From contig NZ_NIWD01000013.1 of the NCBI RefSeq assembly GCF_002277025.1, positions 62,001 through 126,000 of the forward strand: a DNA stretch of 64,000 bases, written 5' to 3'. This DNA comes from Sphingopyxis sp. GW247-27LB (lineage in GTDB: Bacteria > Pseudomonadota > Alphaproteobacteria > Sphingomonadales > Sphingomonadaceae). Shown piece after piece: positions 27,394 to 34,010 of the stretch (its first letter is position 1; each line of letters starts with the position of its first letter). The notes beneath the pieces were generated by a model. It did no database searches, had not been told where the DNA came from, and saw only the letters and a list, made by a program, of their open reading frames with translations. The translations under genes were made by a program, and so were the position numbers.

Positions 27394-27665
27394 TGACCAG
27401 GAAATATGACGGAAGTCGGCCGGTCGGATCGGACGGCCTGCTCCAGAAGGAGCGGGACGTCCTCTCACTCGCGGATCAGGGCCTGAAACCCGACGAGATC
27501 ATCGCGGCGCGCCCCGATCTTCGGCCCGCCTTCATCCGCGATACGGTCAATCGCTGCAGCTATAGCGGCCGCGAAAGATGGAGCGAAGAGGCGCGCCTGG
27601 GAAGCGCCGACCTGCTCAAAGCACTCCGGCGCCATCATCCCGATCGTTGCGGGGTGCCGTCGTGA
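27393..27665 (+). CDS. Small HTH-like phage protein, paralogue 2
   Basis: 90 residues. SRPVGSDGLLQKERDVLSLA, followed by PDEIIAARPDLRPAFIRDTV and a C-terminal HHPDRCGVPS, matches the 26927 protein at RP[IV]G-DGL, ER-VL, GS--L--AL and P-RCG--S. The pair must come from a duplication within this early operon. Function unknown, probably DNA binding. Confidence 0.65.
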   Translation: MTRKYDGSRPVGSDGLLQKERDVLSLADQGLKPDEIIAARPDLRPAFIRDTVNRCSYSGRERWSEEARLGSADLLKALRRHHPDRCGVPS

Positions 27666-28246
27666 GCGCGGCGATCAAGCTGATCCATGTCGCGAAGCGC
27701 GAGCTGCGGATGGACGAGGACGATTATCGCGCGCTGTTGCTGCGCGCGGGCGGACAGTCGTCGGCGAAGGCGCTGACGCCGGACGGCGCGCAGGCGGTGA
27801 TCGAGGAAATGAAGCGGCTGGGGTTCAAGCCGGTCAATCGCAACGGCGCGCTGACGGGTCCCTATGCGCCCAAGCTCGTCGCGCTCTGGCTGTCGGCGTG
27901 GAACCTGGGCGTGGCGCACAACCGGCACGAACGGGCGCTGATCGCCTTCGCCGAGCGGCAGACGGGGATCAGCCACCTGAACTGGGTTCGCGACCAGCGC
28001 GACGCAGCGGCGGTGATCGAGGCGCTCAAGAAATGGATGGCGCGCCCGGTCGATAAGGGAGGGGCCGGGGTCGAATGGCCGAAGGCCGGCGACGCGGACG
28101 GCCGCGCCAACAAGGTCGCGGTGATCGCGGCGCAGCATCGGCTGCTCGGCCTGGGCGAGCGCTATGTCGACAGCCCCGCGGTTCGCACCGGCGAGCTGGA
28201 CGCGATCATCGCAGCGCTGGGCGCGCGGATCAGGGAGGCGAAGTGA
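27662..28246 (+). CDS. gemA: GemA family protein (Mu gp16 homologue)
   Basis: 194 residues from GTG 27662. The start IKLIHVAKRELRMDEDDYRA and LLLRAGGQSSAKAL define the DUF1018/GemA family; later LVALWLSAWNLGVAHNRHER and GISHLNWVRDQRDAAAVIEA fit. In Mu, GemA alters host gene expression and DNA supercoiling during lytic growth. It overlaps both neighbours by four bases or fewer. Confidence 0.9.
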   Translation: MSAAIKLIHVAKRELRMDEDDYRALLLRAGGQSSAKALTPDGAQAVIEEMKRLGFKPVNRNGALTGPYAPKLVALWLSAWNLGVAHNRHERALIAFAERQTGISHLNWVRDQRDAAAVIEALKKWMARPVDKGGAGVEWPKAGDADGRANKVAVIAAQHRLLGLGERYVDSPAVRTGELDAIIAALGARIREAK

Positions 28247-28527
28247 TGGCGAAAGCGAAACGCGGCCGGCGCGCCGGCTCTTATCGCTGGAAAGTCGCGC
28301 CGGGCGGCGAGTTCGACGATCTGGCGGCGATGATCGGCCAAATGAGCGGGCACGTTTTCGAGGGGACGCCGCGCGAAATCATCGGCAGCCGTGAGAATGG
28401 CGGCGGGCGCATTCTCGGCCTGAGGGCGACCTATGGCGACGGGGAAACCGTCACGGTGCGCATCCGCAAGGATGGCAGCTGCAGCGTGGCTTTCGGCCTG
28501 CGCATGACGACGAAGGGGGGCAAATGA
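28246..28527 (+). CDS. Hypothetical 93-residue protein
   Basis: Very basic start (MAKAKRGRRAGSYRWKVAPG), then GEFDDLAAMIGQMSGHVFEG and a beta-rich end (VTVRIRKDGSCSVAFGLRM). Start overlaps the gemA stop. Not recognised; a nucleic-acid-binding role would fit the charge. Confidence 0.6.
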   Translation: MAKAKRGRRAGSYRWKVAPGGEFDDLAAMIGQMSGHVFEGTPREIIGSRENGGGRILGLRATYGDGETVTVRIRKDGSCSVAFGLRMTTKGGK

Positions 28528-28778
28528 GCACTCCCTGTCCTGCTCGCGCGGCCGCGCTGCGGCGTCATCGCGAGATTTTCGAATATGCGCGCGAACATGG
28601 GCTGACGCTGCGCGAAGCCGAGGCCGAGCTGGTGCGCGAGAGCGCGCGGCGGGCGCGGGAGCGGCTGGCGGTGATCCAGCGCTGCGGCCGCGCCGCGGTC
28701 GCGCCGGGCGCGCCGATCGGCGCCGAGCCGCCGCAAGGCCCCGCCCCCGAGAATGCCCCCTGGATGATGAGAGATTGA
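28524..28778 (+). CDS. Hypothetical 84-residue protein
   Basis: ATGA overlap at the start. The middle is a long charged helix (GLTLREAEAELVRESARRAR) and the tail is Pro/Ala-rich. No family recognised. Confidence 0.55.
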   Translation: MSTPCPARAAALRRHREIFEYAREHGLTLREAEAELVRESARRARERLAVIQRCGRAAVAPGAPIGAEPPQGPAPENAPWMMRD

Positions 28779-28780
28779 CG

Positions 28781-29065
28781 ATGGCGAACGAACCGGTGAA
28801 CGTAGCTCAGATCACGCTGGCCCATGGGGCGAAGTGGCCTTTCGACGCGCCTGACACTTGGTGGCAGGATGATGGCGAGAACCCGCCGCCGCCGACCGAT
28901 TGGGCGCACGCCGCAGCACGCGGCGTTCTTTCTGACCTGAACGATCGGCGAGGCATCAAGCAGGGCTTTCTTGGACTGGACGAGGATATCCGCGCCGAAA
29001 TCGTCTCCAGCTTGGCCGCGATCATCCGCGTTGCCGCCGAGCAGCAGGGGATTGCGTCGGAATGA
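28781..29065 (+). CDS. Hypothetical 94-residue acidic protein
   Basis: ATG 28781 was preferred to the TTG two codons earlier. The protein is tryptophan-rich at the start (WPFDAPDTWWQDDGENPPPP) and ends in a helix DIRAEIVSSLAAIIRVAAEQ. Its end overlaps the next gene by ATGA. Unknown function. Confidence 0.55.
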   Translation: MANEPVNVAQITLAHGAKWPFDAPDTWWQDDGENPPPPTDWAHAAARGVLSDLNDRRGIKQGFLGLDEDIRAEIVSSLAAIIRVAAEQQGIASE

Positions 29066-29328
29066 CCGCCCCCCGCGTTTCCGACCATGCCTTGCTGCGC
29101 TTCCTCGAACGGGCGGGCGGGCTCGCGGTCGAGCAGCTGCGCGCGCAGCTGGAAACCTCGCTCGACCGGGCGGCGACGGCTGCCGATACCATCGGTGGCG
29201 GCGACTATCTGATCGTCGCAGACGGGCTCGCCTATGTCATCCGGTCGGGCACGGTCACCACGGTGATGGACGAAGGCAACCCCGGCGTGCGCGCCCGCAT
29301 GCTCGATCCTCGGGGGAGCCGCGGCTGA
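29062..29328 (+). CDS. Hypothetical 88-residue protein
   Basis: RVSDHALLRFLERAGGLAVE followed by a helix and then GGDYLIVADGLAYVIRSGTV: a short helix-plus-beta-hairpin layout seen in small phage proteins and toxin-like folds. Ends one base before the Mor-like gene. Unknown. Confidence 0.6.
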   Translation: MTAPRVSDHALLRFLERAGGLAVEQLRAQLETSLDRAATAADTIGGGDYLIVADGLAYVIRSGTVTTVMDEGNPGVRARMLDPRGSRG

Positions 29329-29329
29329 C

Positions 29330-29719
29330 ATGAACCTGCCGCCGATCCTGACCGAGATCGCCGAGGTCGCGGGCGAAGACGCCGCGCTGACGATCGCGCG
29401 CGTCCGGGGCGGCACGTCGATCTATATTCCGCCCGTCCCGGCCAATGATCATTGGCTTTGCCGCCTGATCGGCCGCGACGAGGCCAAGGCCGTCTGCGCG
29501 CACCTGACCCGCGGACAGGGGCGCCCGCGCCGGCTGGAGCTGCCGCTGGGGCCGACGGGGTCGGCGGCGTCGGCACGCGCCCAGGTCGACGAGCTGCTCG
29601 GCGCCGACATGTCCGAACGTGACATAGCGCTGCGGACTGGTTACACGATCCGCGGCATCCGCCTGCGCCGCAAGAAGCTCGGCATCAAGCGCAACGACGG
29701 CCAGCTCAGCCTCTTCTGA
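29330..29719 (+). CDS. Mor-like middle transcription activator
   Basis: 129 residues, the same length as Mu Mor. It has the Mor/C beta-strand motif GGTSIYIPP near residue 28, then a C-terminal HTH, MSERDIALRTGYTIRGIRLR, with a basic end RKKLGIKRNDG. Mor/C dimers bend DNA and call RNA polymerase to middle or late promoters. It is the last gene before the lysis region and faces a 119-base gap with hairpins, so the promoter it controls may lie there. No second Mor/C homologue was seen. Confidence 0.8.
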   Translation: MNLPPILTEIAEVAGEDAALTIARVRGGTSIYIPPVPANDHWLCRLIGRDEAKAVCAHLTRGQGRPRRLELPLGPTGSAASARAQVDELLGADMSERDIALRTGYTIRGIRLRRKKLGIKRNDGQLSLF

Positions 29720-29738
29720 CGATCCTCTCGGCGCTTGG

Positions 29739-29816
29739 CCCGGAATATGTTCCGGGGCGCGATCCTCCCTCCTGACCATTAGCCCGATCCCGACGACGGC
29801 GCGCGACAGGCGCGCC
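29739..29816. promoter_or_regulatory. Hairpins in the gap before the lysis genes
   Basis: CCCGGAA-TATG-TTCCGGG (29739-29756) is a 7-bp perfect inverted repeat, and GGCGCGC-GACAG-GCGCGCC (29798-29816) is another. The first shares its core with palindromes at 37048 and 43421. The gap separates early from lysis/late genes and probably contains the Mor-dependent promoter, but I cannot point to its -10. Confidence 0.5.
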
Positions 29817-29838
29817 TCCTGCGTAGGGAGTGGCCGCG

Positions 29839-30390
29839 ATGGCGGATATCGAAAAGCTGATCGACGCGGTCATCGATCGCGAGGGGCGCTATGTGGACCA
29901 TCCCGCCGATCGCGGCGGGCCGACGTGCTGGGGTATCACCGAAGAGGTGGCGCGGGCCAATGGCTATGCCGGGCCGATGCGCAGCCTGCCGCGCGACGTC
30001 GCGGCGGCGATCTATCGCAGGCTCTATTGGACGAAGCCGGGGTTCGACCGGATTGCCGAGCGCGCGCCGCTGGTCGCGGCCGAGCTGTTCGACACCGGCA
30101 TCAACATGGGCATCGGGACAGCGGCCGGCTTCCTCCAGCGCGCGCTCAACGCGCTCAACCGGTCGGCGCGCGACTATCCCGATCTGTCCATCGATCGCGC
30201 GGTCGGGCCGCGCACGCTTTCGGCGCTCGACGGCTTTCTTAGGACGCGCGGCAAGGCCGGCGAGGCGGTGCTGGTGCGCGCGCTCGATGCGCTCCAGGGC
30301 GAGCGCTACATCGCGCTCGCGGAGCAGCGGCCGAGCCAGGAGGCGTTCGTCTATGGCTGGCTCGCCAATCGCCTGGGTAACGCGGAATGA
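29839..30390 (+). CDS. Endolysin, glycoside hydrolase 108 type
   Basis: 183 residues. ATG 29839 has AGGGAG nine bases upstream and is preferred to GTG 29830. The GH108 signature is near residue 15: DREGRYVDHPADRGGPTCWG with the catalytic glutamate at E of REG. A peptidoglycan-binding-3-like end follows (GPRTLSALDGFL). It cleaves cell-wall glycan at lysis. No signal sequence, so it needs the holin or an export route. Overlaps Rz by ATGA. Confidence 0.9.
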   Translation: MADIEKLIDAVIDREGRYVDHPADRGGPTCWGITEEVARANGYAGPMRSLPRDVAAAIYRRLYWTKPGFDRIAERAPLVAAELFDTGINMGIGTAAGFLQRALNALNRSARDYPDLSIDRAVGPRTLSALDGFLRTRGKAGEAVLVRALDALQGERYIALAEQRPSQEAFVYGWLANRLGNAE

Positions 30391-30959
30391 GCTGGGCGGC
30401 TGCCTGGACGCTGCTTCGCCGCTTCTGGTGGATCGTGCCGATCGGCGGGCTGCTCGCCTGGGCGCTGATCCTGCGCGCCGAGCTGCGCGGCGCCGAGGCC
30501 GACCTTCTGGCCGAGCAGACCGCCCACGGGGCGACCGTCGCCAATTACCGGGCGGCGACCGCGACGGCGCGCATCCTGGACGCGCAGAACAAGCAGCTGA
30601 CCGAGCAGGTCCAGGCTGCCGAGACGAGGAGAATTTCCGATGCCTTTGACGCGCGTATTGCCGATGCTCGCGCCCGCGCTGCTGCTGTCAGCGTGCGGGC
30701 CGAAGCCGCCGCAGCCGATCCCGGCAGTCGCCGAGGCGCGGCAGTGCCCGGCCTTCCCGATCCCGCCCGAGGGGTTGATGGCGCGGCCTGCGAAGCTGGA
30801 TTTCCTTCCCGCGACGCCCTCGGGACCGGCGACGCCCTGATCGCGACCGAGCAGGCGATCCAGCTCGACGAGCTGATCAACTGGGTCGCGGCGCAGCAGC
30901 GCATCTGGGCGGCGACCCAGCAATCCCCACAGCAGAAGGAGCCGAACGGTGACGAATAG
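30387..30959 (+). CDS. Inner-membrane spanin (Rz-like)
   Basis: 190 residues. One N-terminal transmembrane helix (WWIVPIGGLLAWALILRAEL, residues 13-32), then a periplasmic coiled coil rich in alanine and glutamine (LDAQNKQLTEQVQAAETRRI), and the usual end EQAIQLDELINWVAAQQRIW. With Rz1 it fuses inner and outer membranes in the last step of lysis. Rz1 is nested inside it in the +1 frame. Confidence 0.8.
   Translation: MSWAAAWTLLRRFWWIVPIGGLLAWALILRAELRGAEADLLAEQTAHGATVANYRAATATARILDAQNKQLTEQVQAAETRRISDAFDARIADARARAAAVSVRAEAAAADPGSRRGAAVPGLPDPARGVDGAACEAGFPSRDALGTGDALIATEQAIQLDELINWVAAQQRIWAATQQSPQQKEPNGDE
30640..30840 (+). CDS. Outer-membrane spanin lipoprotein (Rz1-like), nested in Rz
   Basis: 66 residues read in the +1 frame inside Rz. 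It opens with a lipoprotein signal, VLPMLAPALLLSACG, with the lipobox LSAC at residues 16-19; the mature part is proline-rich (PKPPQPIPAVAEARQCPAFP), as Rz1 proteins are. GAGGAG lies about ten bases upstream of ATG 30640. A whole-gene nested Rz1 as in phage lambda. Confidence 0.8.
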   Translation: MPLTRVLPMLAPALLLSACGPKPPQPIPAVAEARQCPAFPIPPEGLMARPAKLDFLPATPSGPATP

Positions 30960-31185
30960 TCCCAAGCCCTGGTGGCAGTCGAAAACGATCTGGGGCGCGA
31001 TCGGCGTCTTCATCATCACCGTGGCCCCCGAGCTGGGGATCGGCGTCAGCAGCGACGACGCGGCCGGGATCGGCGGCGCGGTCAGCAACATCGCGACGGG
31101 GGTGTTCGCCCTGTTCGTCATCTTCGGCCGGCTGCGCGCCAAGCAACGGATCGGCGCGACGCCACCGGATGACGCGGCGGGCTGA
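30949..31185 (+). CDS. Holin-like protein
   Basis: 78 residues from GTG 30949, overlapping the end of Rz by 11 bases. SPKPWWQSKTIWGAIGVFII and AVSNIATGVFALFVIFGRLR give two hydrophobic spans around an acidic loop (SSDDAAG). The KTIWG opening is typical of a holin family found next to phage lysozymes. Likely forms the membrane lesion that times lysis. Confidence 0.65.
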   Translation: MTNSPKPWWQSKTIWGAIGVFIITVAPELGIGVSSDDAAGIGGAVSNIATGVFALFVIFGRLRAKQRIGATPPDDAAG

Positions 31186-31412
31186 TGCGCCACGCGGGTA
31201 ACCGCGCGATCGAGCATGCCGAGGCGATGGTCGATCTGGAGCGCGACACGAGGATCGCCGGCATCCGCAAGCATCTGGCCGAACCGGGCCGGGCCGAATG
31301 CGGGGATTGCGGCGAGGAGATTTCGAAGGGGCGGCGGGCGGCGATGCCATCGGCCCGCCGCTGCGCAAATTGTGAAGCGCGGCGCGAGCGCGCCGCAAAG
31401 CGGGGTTGGTAA
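31185..31412 (+). CDS. TraR/DksA-type C4 zinc-finger protein
   Basis: 75 residues with ECGDCGEEISKGRRAAMPSA followed by RRCANCEARRER, the two CxxC pairs of the DksA/TraR zinc finger; the coiled-coil N-terminus is shortened to about 30 residues, as in TraR. Such proteins bind in the RNA polymerase secondary channel and can mimic DksA-ppGpp. Found at this place in many Mu-like phages. Confidence 0.85.
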   Translation: MRHAGNRAIEHAEAMVDLERDTRIAGIRKHLAEPGRAECGDCGEEISKGRRAAMPSARRCANCEARRERAAKRGW

Positions 31413-31738
31413 TGGATTTGCAGCTTTTCACCCAATGGGCCGGCGCGGTCGGCCTTGCCCTGGGCATCATCAACATGGCCTGGAACATGCTGAGCCGCAG
31501 CACCAAGGGGATGACCGACCGGCTGGAGAAGCACAGCACCGACCTGAAGGACCATGATCGGCGCATTCAGGCGCTGGAAGGCGAAGCGAAGCACGCGCCG
31601 ACCGGCGAGCAGGTCACGGAGCTTCGCCTGTCGATCGCCCAGCTCGACGGGCACGTCAAACGGCTGGACGGCACGCTGACCGGCCTCGCTACGACCGTGC
31701 GCCGCATGGACGAGTATCTGCGGAGCGAAAAGGCATGA
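31412..31738 (+). CDS. DUF2730 family protein
   Basis: 108 residues: an N-terminal membrane helix (WAGAVGLALGIINMAWNMLS) followed by a long coiled coil (TDRLEKHSTDLKDHDRRIQA ... RMDEYLRSEKA). This is the DUF2730 plan of Mu-like phages. ATG 31412 was chosen, since it overlaps the previous TAA. Function unknown. Confidence 0.8.
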   Translation: MDLQLFTQWAGAVGLALGIINMAWNMLSRSTKGMTDRLEKHSTDLKDHDRRIQALEGEAKHAPTGEQVTELRLSIAQLDGHVKRLDGTLTGLATTVRRMDEYLRSEKA

Positions 31739-32028
31739 GCTGGAAGGACAAGGTCGCGCTCGATGCGCGCCTGATCATCTTGCGCGAGCTGGCCCAGCAG
31801 ATGAACGGCACGCTCAATTCGGTGTCGCTGCGCCGCGTGCTCGACGTCTATTTCGTCCGCCCGGTCGAGTGGATCGACACGCAGCTCGTCAAGCTCGCGC
31901 AGCTGGAGGCGATCGAACTGACGCGCGCGGGCGATATCGCGATCGCGAAGATCACGCCCGCGGGCCGCGACCATCTGGACGAGCGGTCGATCATCTCGGG
32001 CATCACGCCGCCTGCGGAATTTCGCTGA
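31735..32028 (+). CDS. Winged-helix phage protein of the Mu gp26 position
   Basis: 97 residues. DARLIILRELAQQMNGTLNS then LRRVLDVYFVRPVEWIDTQL and ITPAGRDHLDER form a winged-helix fold, as in the small proteins (VpaChn25_0724-like) encoded just before the terminase of Mu-like phages. DNA binding or packaging regulation is possible. ATGA overlap with the previous gene; the next ATG follows the stop directly. Confidence 0.7.
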   Translation: MSWKDKVALDARLIILRELAQQMNGTLNSVSLRRVLDVYFVRPVEWIDTQLVKLAQLEAIELTRAGDIAIAKITPAGRDHLDERSIISGITPPAEFR

Positions 32029-32616
32029 ATGAGCGCCGGGGACGACAAGGGGCGGCAGGACGGCCGCGGGCGCCTGTCGTCGATCGACCTGCTGCCCCCC
32101 GAGGCGGAGCCCGATATCGTCTGGGCGCTGGATCAGCTGCGCGAGCGCACGAAGCCCGCGAAGATGATCCTGGTCGAGTTCAACGCGCGGCTGGCGGATC
32201 GCGGCATCGCGCCGATCACGAAATCGGCCTGGGGGCGCTGGTCGCTCCGTAAGGCGGTCCAGTTCCGCCGTCTCGACGAGGCGCGCCAAATCGCGTCCGA
32301 GCTGGTGCCGTCGCTCGGCACCGACGGGCCGGACCATGTCACGATGATGATCGCCGAGATGGTGAAGGTGTCGGCGCTGGAGCTGCTGGAAGGCGGCGAG
32401 GTCAGCAGCAAGGGGCTGATGGAGCTGTCGCGCGCCGTATCGTCGGCGGTCGCGGCGCAGAAGGTGTCGGCCGAGCATCGTCGCCAGCTGGAGGCCGAGG
32501 TCGAGCAGCGGCTGGCGAAGGCGGCGGCGGCGGTCGCCGAGGTTGGTGCGGCGGCTGGCGTCGGCGTCGACACGCTGAGCAAGATCACGAACCTTCTGAC
32601 CACCGGACAGGTTTGA
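32029..32616 (+). CDS. DUF3486 family protein (Mu gp27-type small terminase)
   Basis: 195 residues. SIDLLPPEAEPDIVWALDQL, then an HTH region with ITKSAWGRWSLRKAVQF near residue 65 and a long helical second half, is the DUF3486 signature. It precedes the large terminase directly (TGATG overlap), as gp27 does in Mu, and is likely the DNA-recognition subunit for headful packaging. Confidence 0.85.
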   Translation: MSAGDDKGRQDGRGRLSSIDLLPPEAEPDIVWALDQLRERTKPAKMILVEFNARLADRGIAPITKSAWGRWSLRKAVQFRRLDEARQIASELVPSLGTDGPDHVTMMIAEMVKVSALELLEGGEVSSKGLMELSRAVSSAVAAQKVSAEHRRQLEAEVEQRLAKAAAAVAEVGAAAGVGVDTLSKITNLLTTGQV

Positions 32617-34010
32617 TGGGCCGCGCGCGCATCATCCCCGCCAACCGCGGCGCGATCTTCCTGCCCTTCCAGTCGCGCTGGATCGAGGACAACAGCCGTC
32701 TCAAACTGGCGCGCAAGGGGCGCCAGCTCGGCTTTTCCTGGGCGACCGCCTATGCGGCCGACAAGCGGACGGCCGTGCAGGGCGCCCGCTATGATCAGTG
32801 GGTGTCGTCGCGTGACGATATCCAGGCGCGCCTCTTCCTCGAGGACTGCAAGCTGTGGGCGCAAGCGATGGACGTCGCCGCCCGCGATCTGGGCGAAGTG
32901 GTGCTCGATCCGAAGGAAAAGCACTCGGCCTATGTGCTGCGCTTTCCCAATGACCGGCGCATTCATTCCATGAGTTCGAACCCCGACGCCCAGGCCGGCA
33001 AGCGCGGCGGGCGAATCCTAGACGAGTTCGCGCTTCATCCCGACCCGCGCAAGCTCTGGTCGATCGCCTACCCCGGCATCACCTGGGGCGGTTCGATGGA
33101 GGTCATATCGACGCCGCGTGGATCGAAGAATTTCTTCAACACGCTTGTCCGCGAGGTCGAAGAGGGCGGAAACCCCAAGGGCATCAGCATGCACACGGTG
33201 ACGTTGCAGATGGCCCTGGACGAAGGGCTGCTCTGGAAGCTCCAGCAGAACCTCCCCGCCGATCACGAACTCCAGGACATGACCGAGGCCGAATATTTCG
33301 ACTTCGTCAAATCCGGCTGCGCCGACGAGGAGAGCTTCCTTCAGGAGTATATGTGCATCGCGGCCGACGACGATGCGGCGTTCCTGGAATATGATCTGAT
33401 CGCGGCCGCCGAATATGCGGGCGGCACCGACTGGACGCGCTGCGAGGGCGGCGAGCTGTTCGCCGGCGTCGACATCGGCCGCAAGAAGGACCTGACCGTC
33501 CTGTGGGTGATCGAGCGCCTCGGCGACGTCTTCTACACCCGCCATATCGAGTGCCTCCAGAACATGACCAAGGCCGACCAAGAGGCGGTCATCTGGCCGT
33601 GGATGGAGCGTTGCGCGCGCACTTGCATGGACGCCACCGGCCTCGGCATCGGCTGGGCCGACGACGCGCAGCGCAAGTTCGGTCACTATGCGGTGGAAGC
33701 GGTAACCTTCACGCCGCGGGTCAAGGAAGCGCTCGCCTATCCGGTGCGCGCGACGATGGAGGATCGGCGCCTTCGCATCCCCTATGACAAGGCGATCCGG
33801 GCCGACCTGCGGTCGGTGACCAAGCAGGTCAGCGCCGCGGGCAATATCCGCTTCACCGCCGAGCGCACGCCAGACGGCCACGCCGACCGCTTCTGGGCGC
33901 TCGGCCTCGCGATCCACGCGGCGACCGGCATCGAGGGCGCGCGCTGGCGCCCGCTCCTCGACCAGCCGGCGCCGGCCTCGAAACTAGACCAGGATTGGAT
34001 ACCGGCATGA
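32616..34010 (+). CDS. Terminase large subunit (Mu gp28-type)
   Basis: 464 residues. The N-terminal ATPase has FLPFQSRWIEDNSRLKLARK, then GRQLGFSWATAYAA in the Walker A place, and GGRILDEFALHPD with the acidic Walker B near residue 134. The nuclease domain has FAGVDIGRKKDLTVLWVIER with its metal aspartate near residue 286 and CMDATGLGIGWADD near residue 340. It pumps phage DNA, probably with flanking host DNA, into the prohead. Confidence 0.92.
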   Translation: MGRARIIPANRGAIFLPFQSRWIEDNSRLKLARKGRQLGFSWATAYAADKRTAVQGARYDQWVSSRDDIQARLFLEDCKLWAQAMDVAARDLGEVVLDPKEKHSAYVLRFPNDRRIHSMSSNPDAQAGKRGGRILDEFALHPDPRKLWSIAYPGITWGGSMEVISTPRGSKNFFNTLVREVEEGGNPKGISMHTVTLQMALDEGLLWKLQQNLPADHELQDMTEAEYFDFVKSGCADEESFLQEYMCIAADDDAAFLEYDLIAAAEYAGGTDWTRCEGGELFAGVDIGRKKDLTVLWVIERLGDVFYTRHIECLQNMTKADQEAVIWPWMERCARTCMDATGLGIGWADDAQRKFGHYAVEAVTFTPRVKEALAYPVRATMEDRRLRIPYDKAIRADLRSVTKQVSAAGNIRFTAERTPDGHADRFWALGLAIHAATGIEGARWRPLLDQPAPASKLDQDWIPA

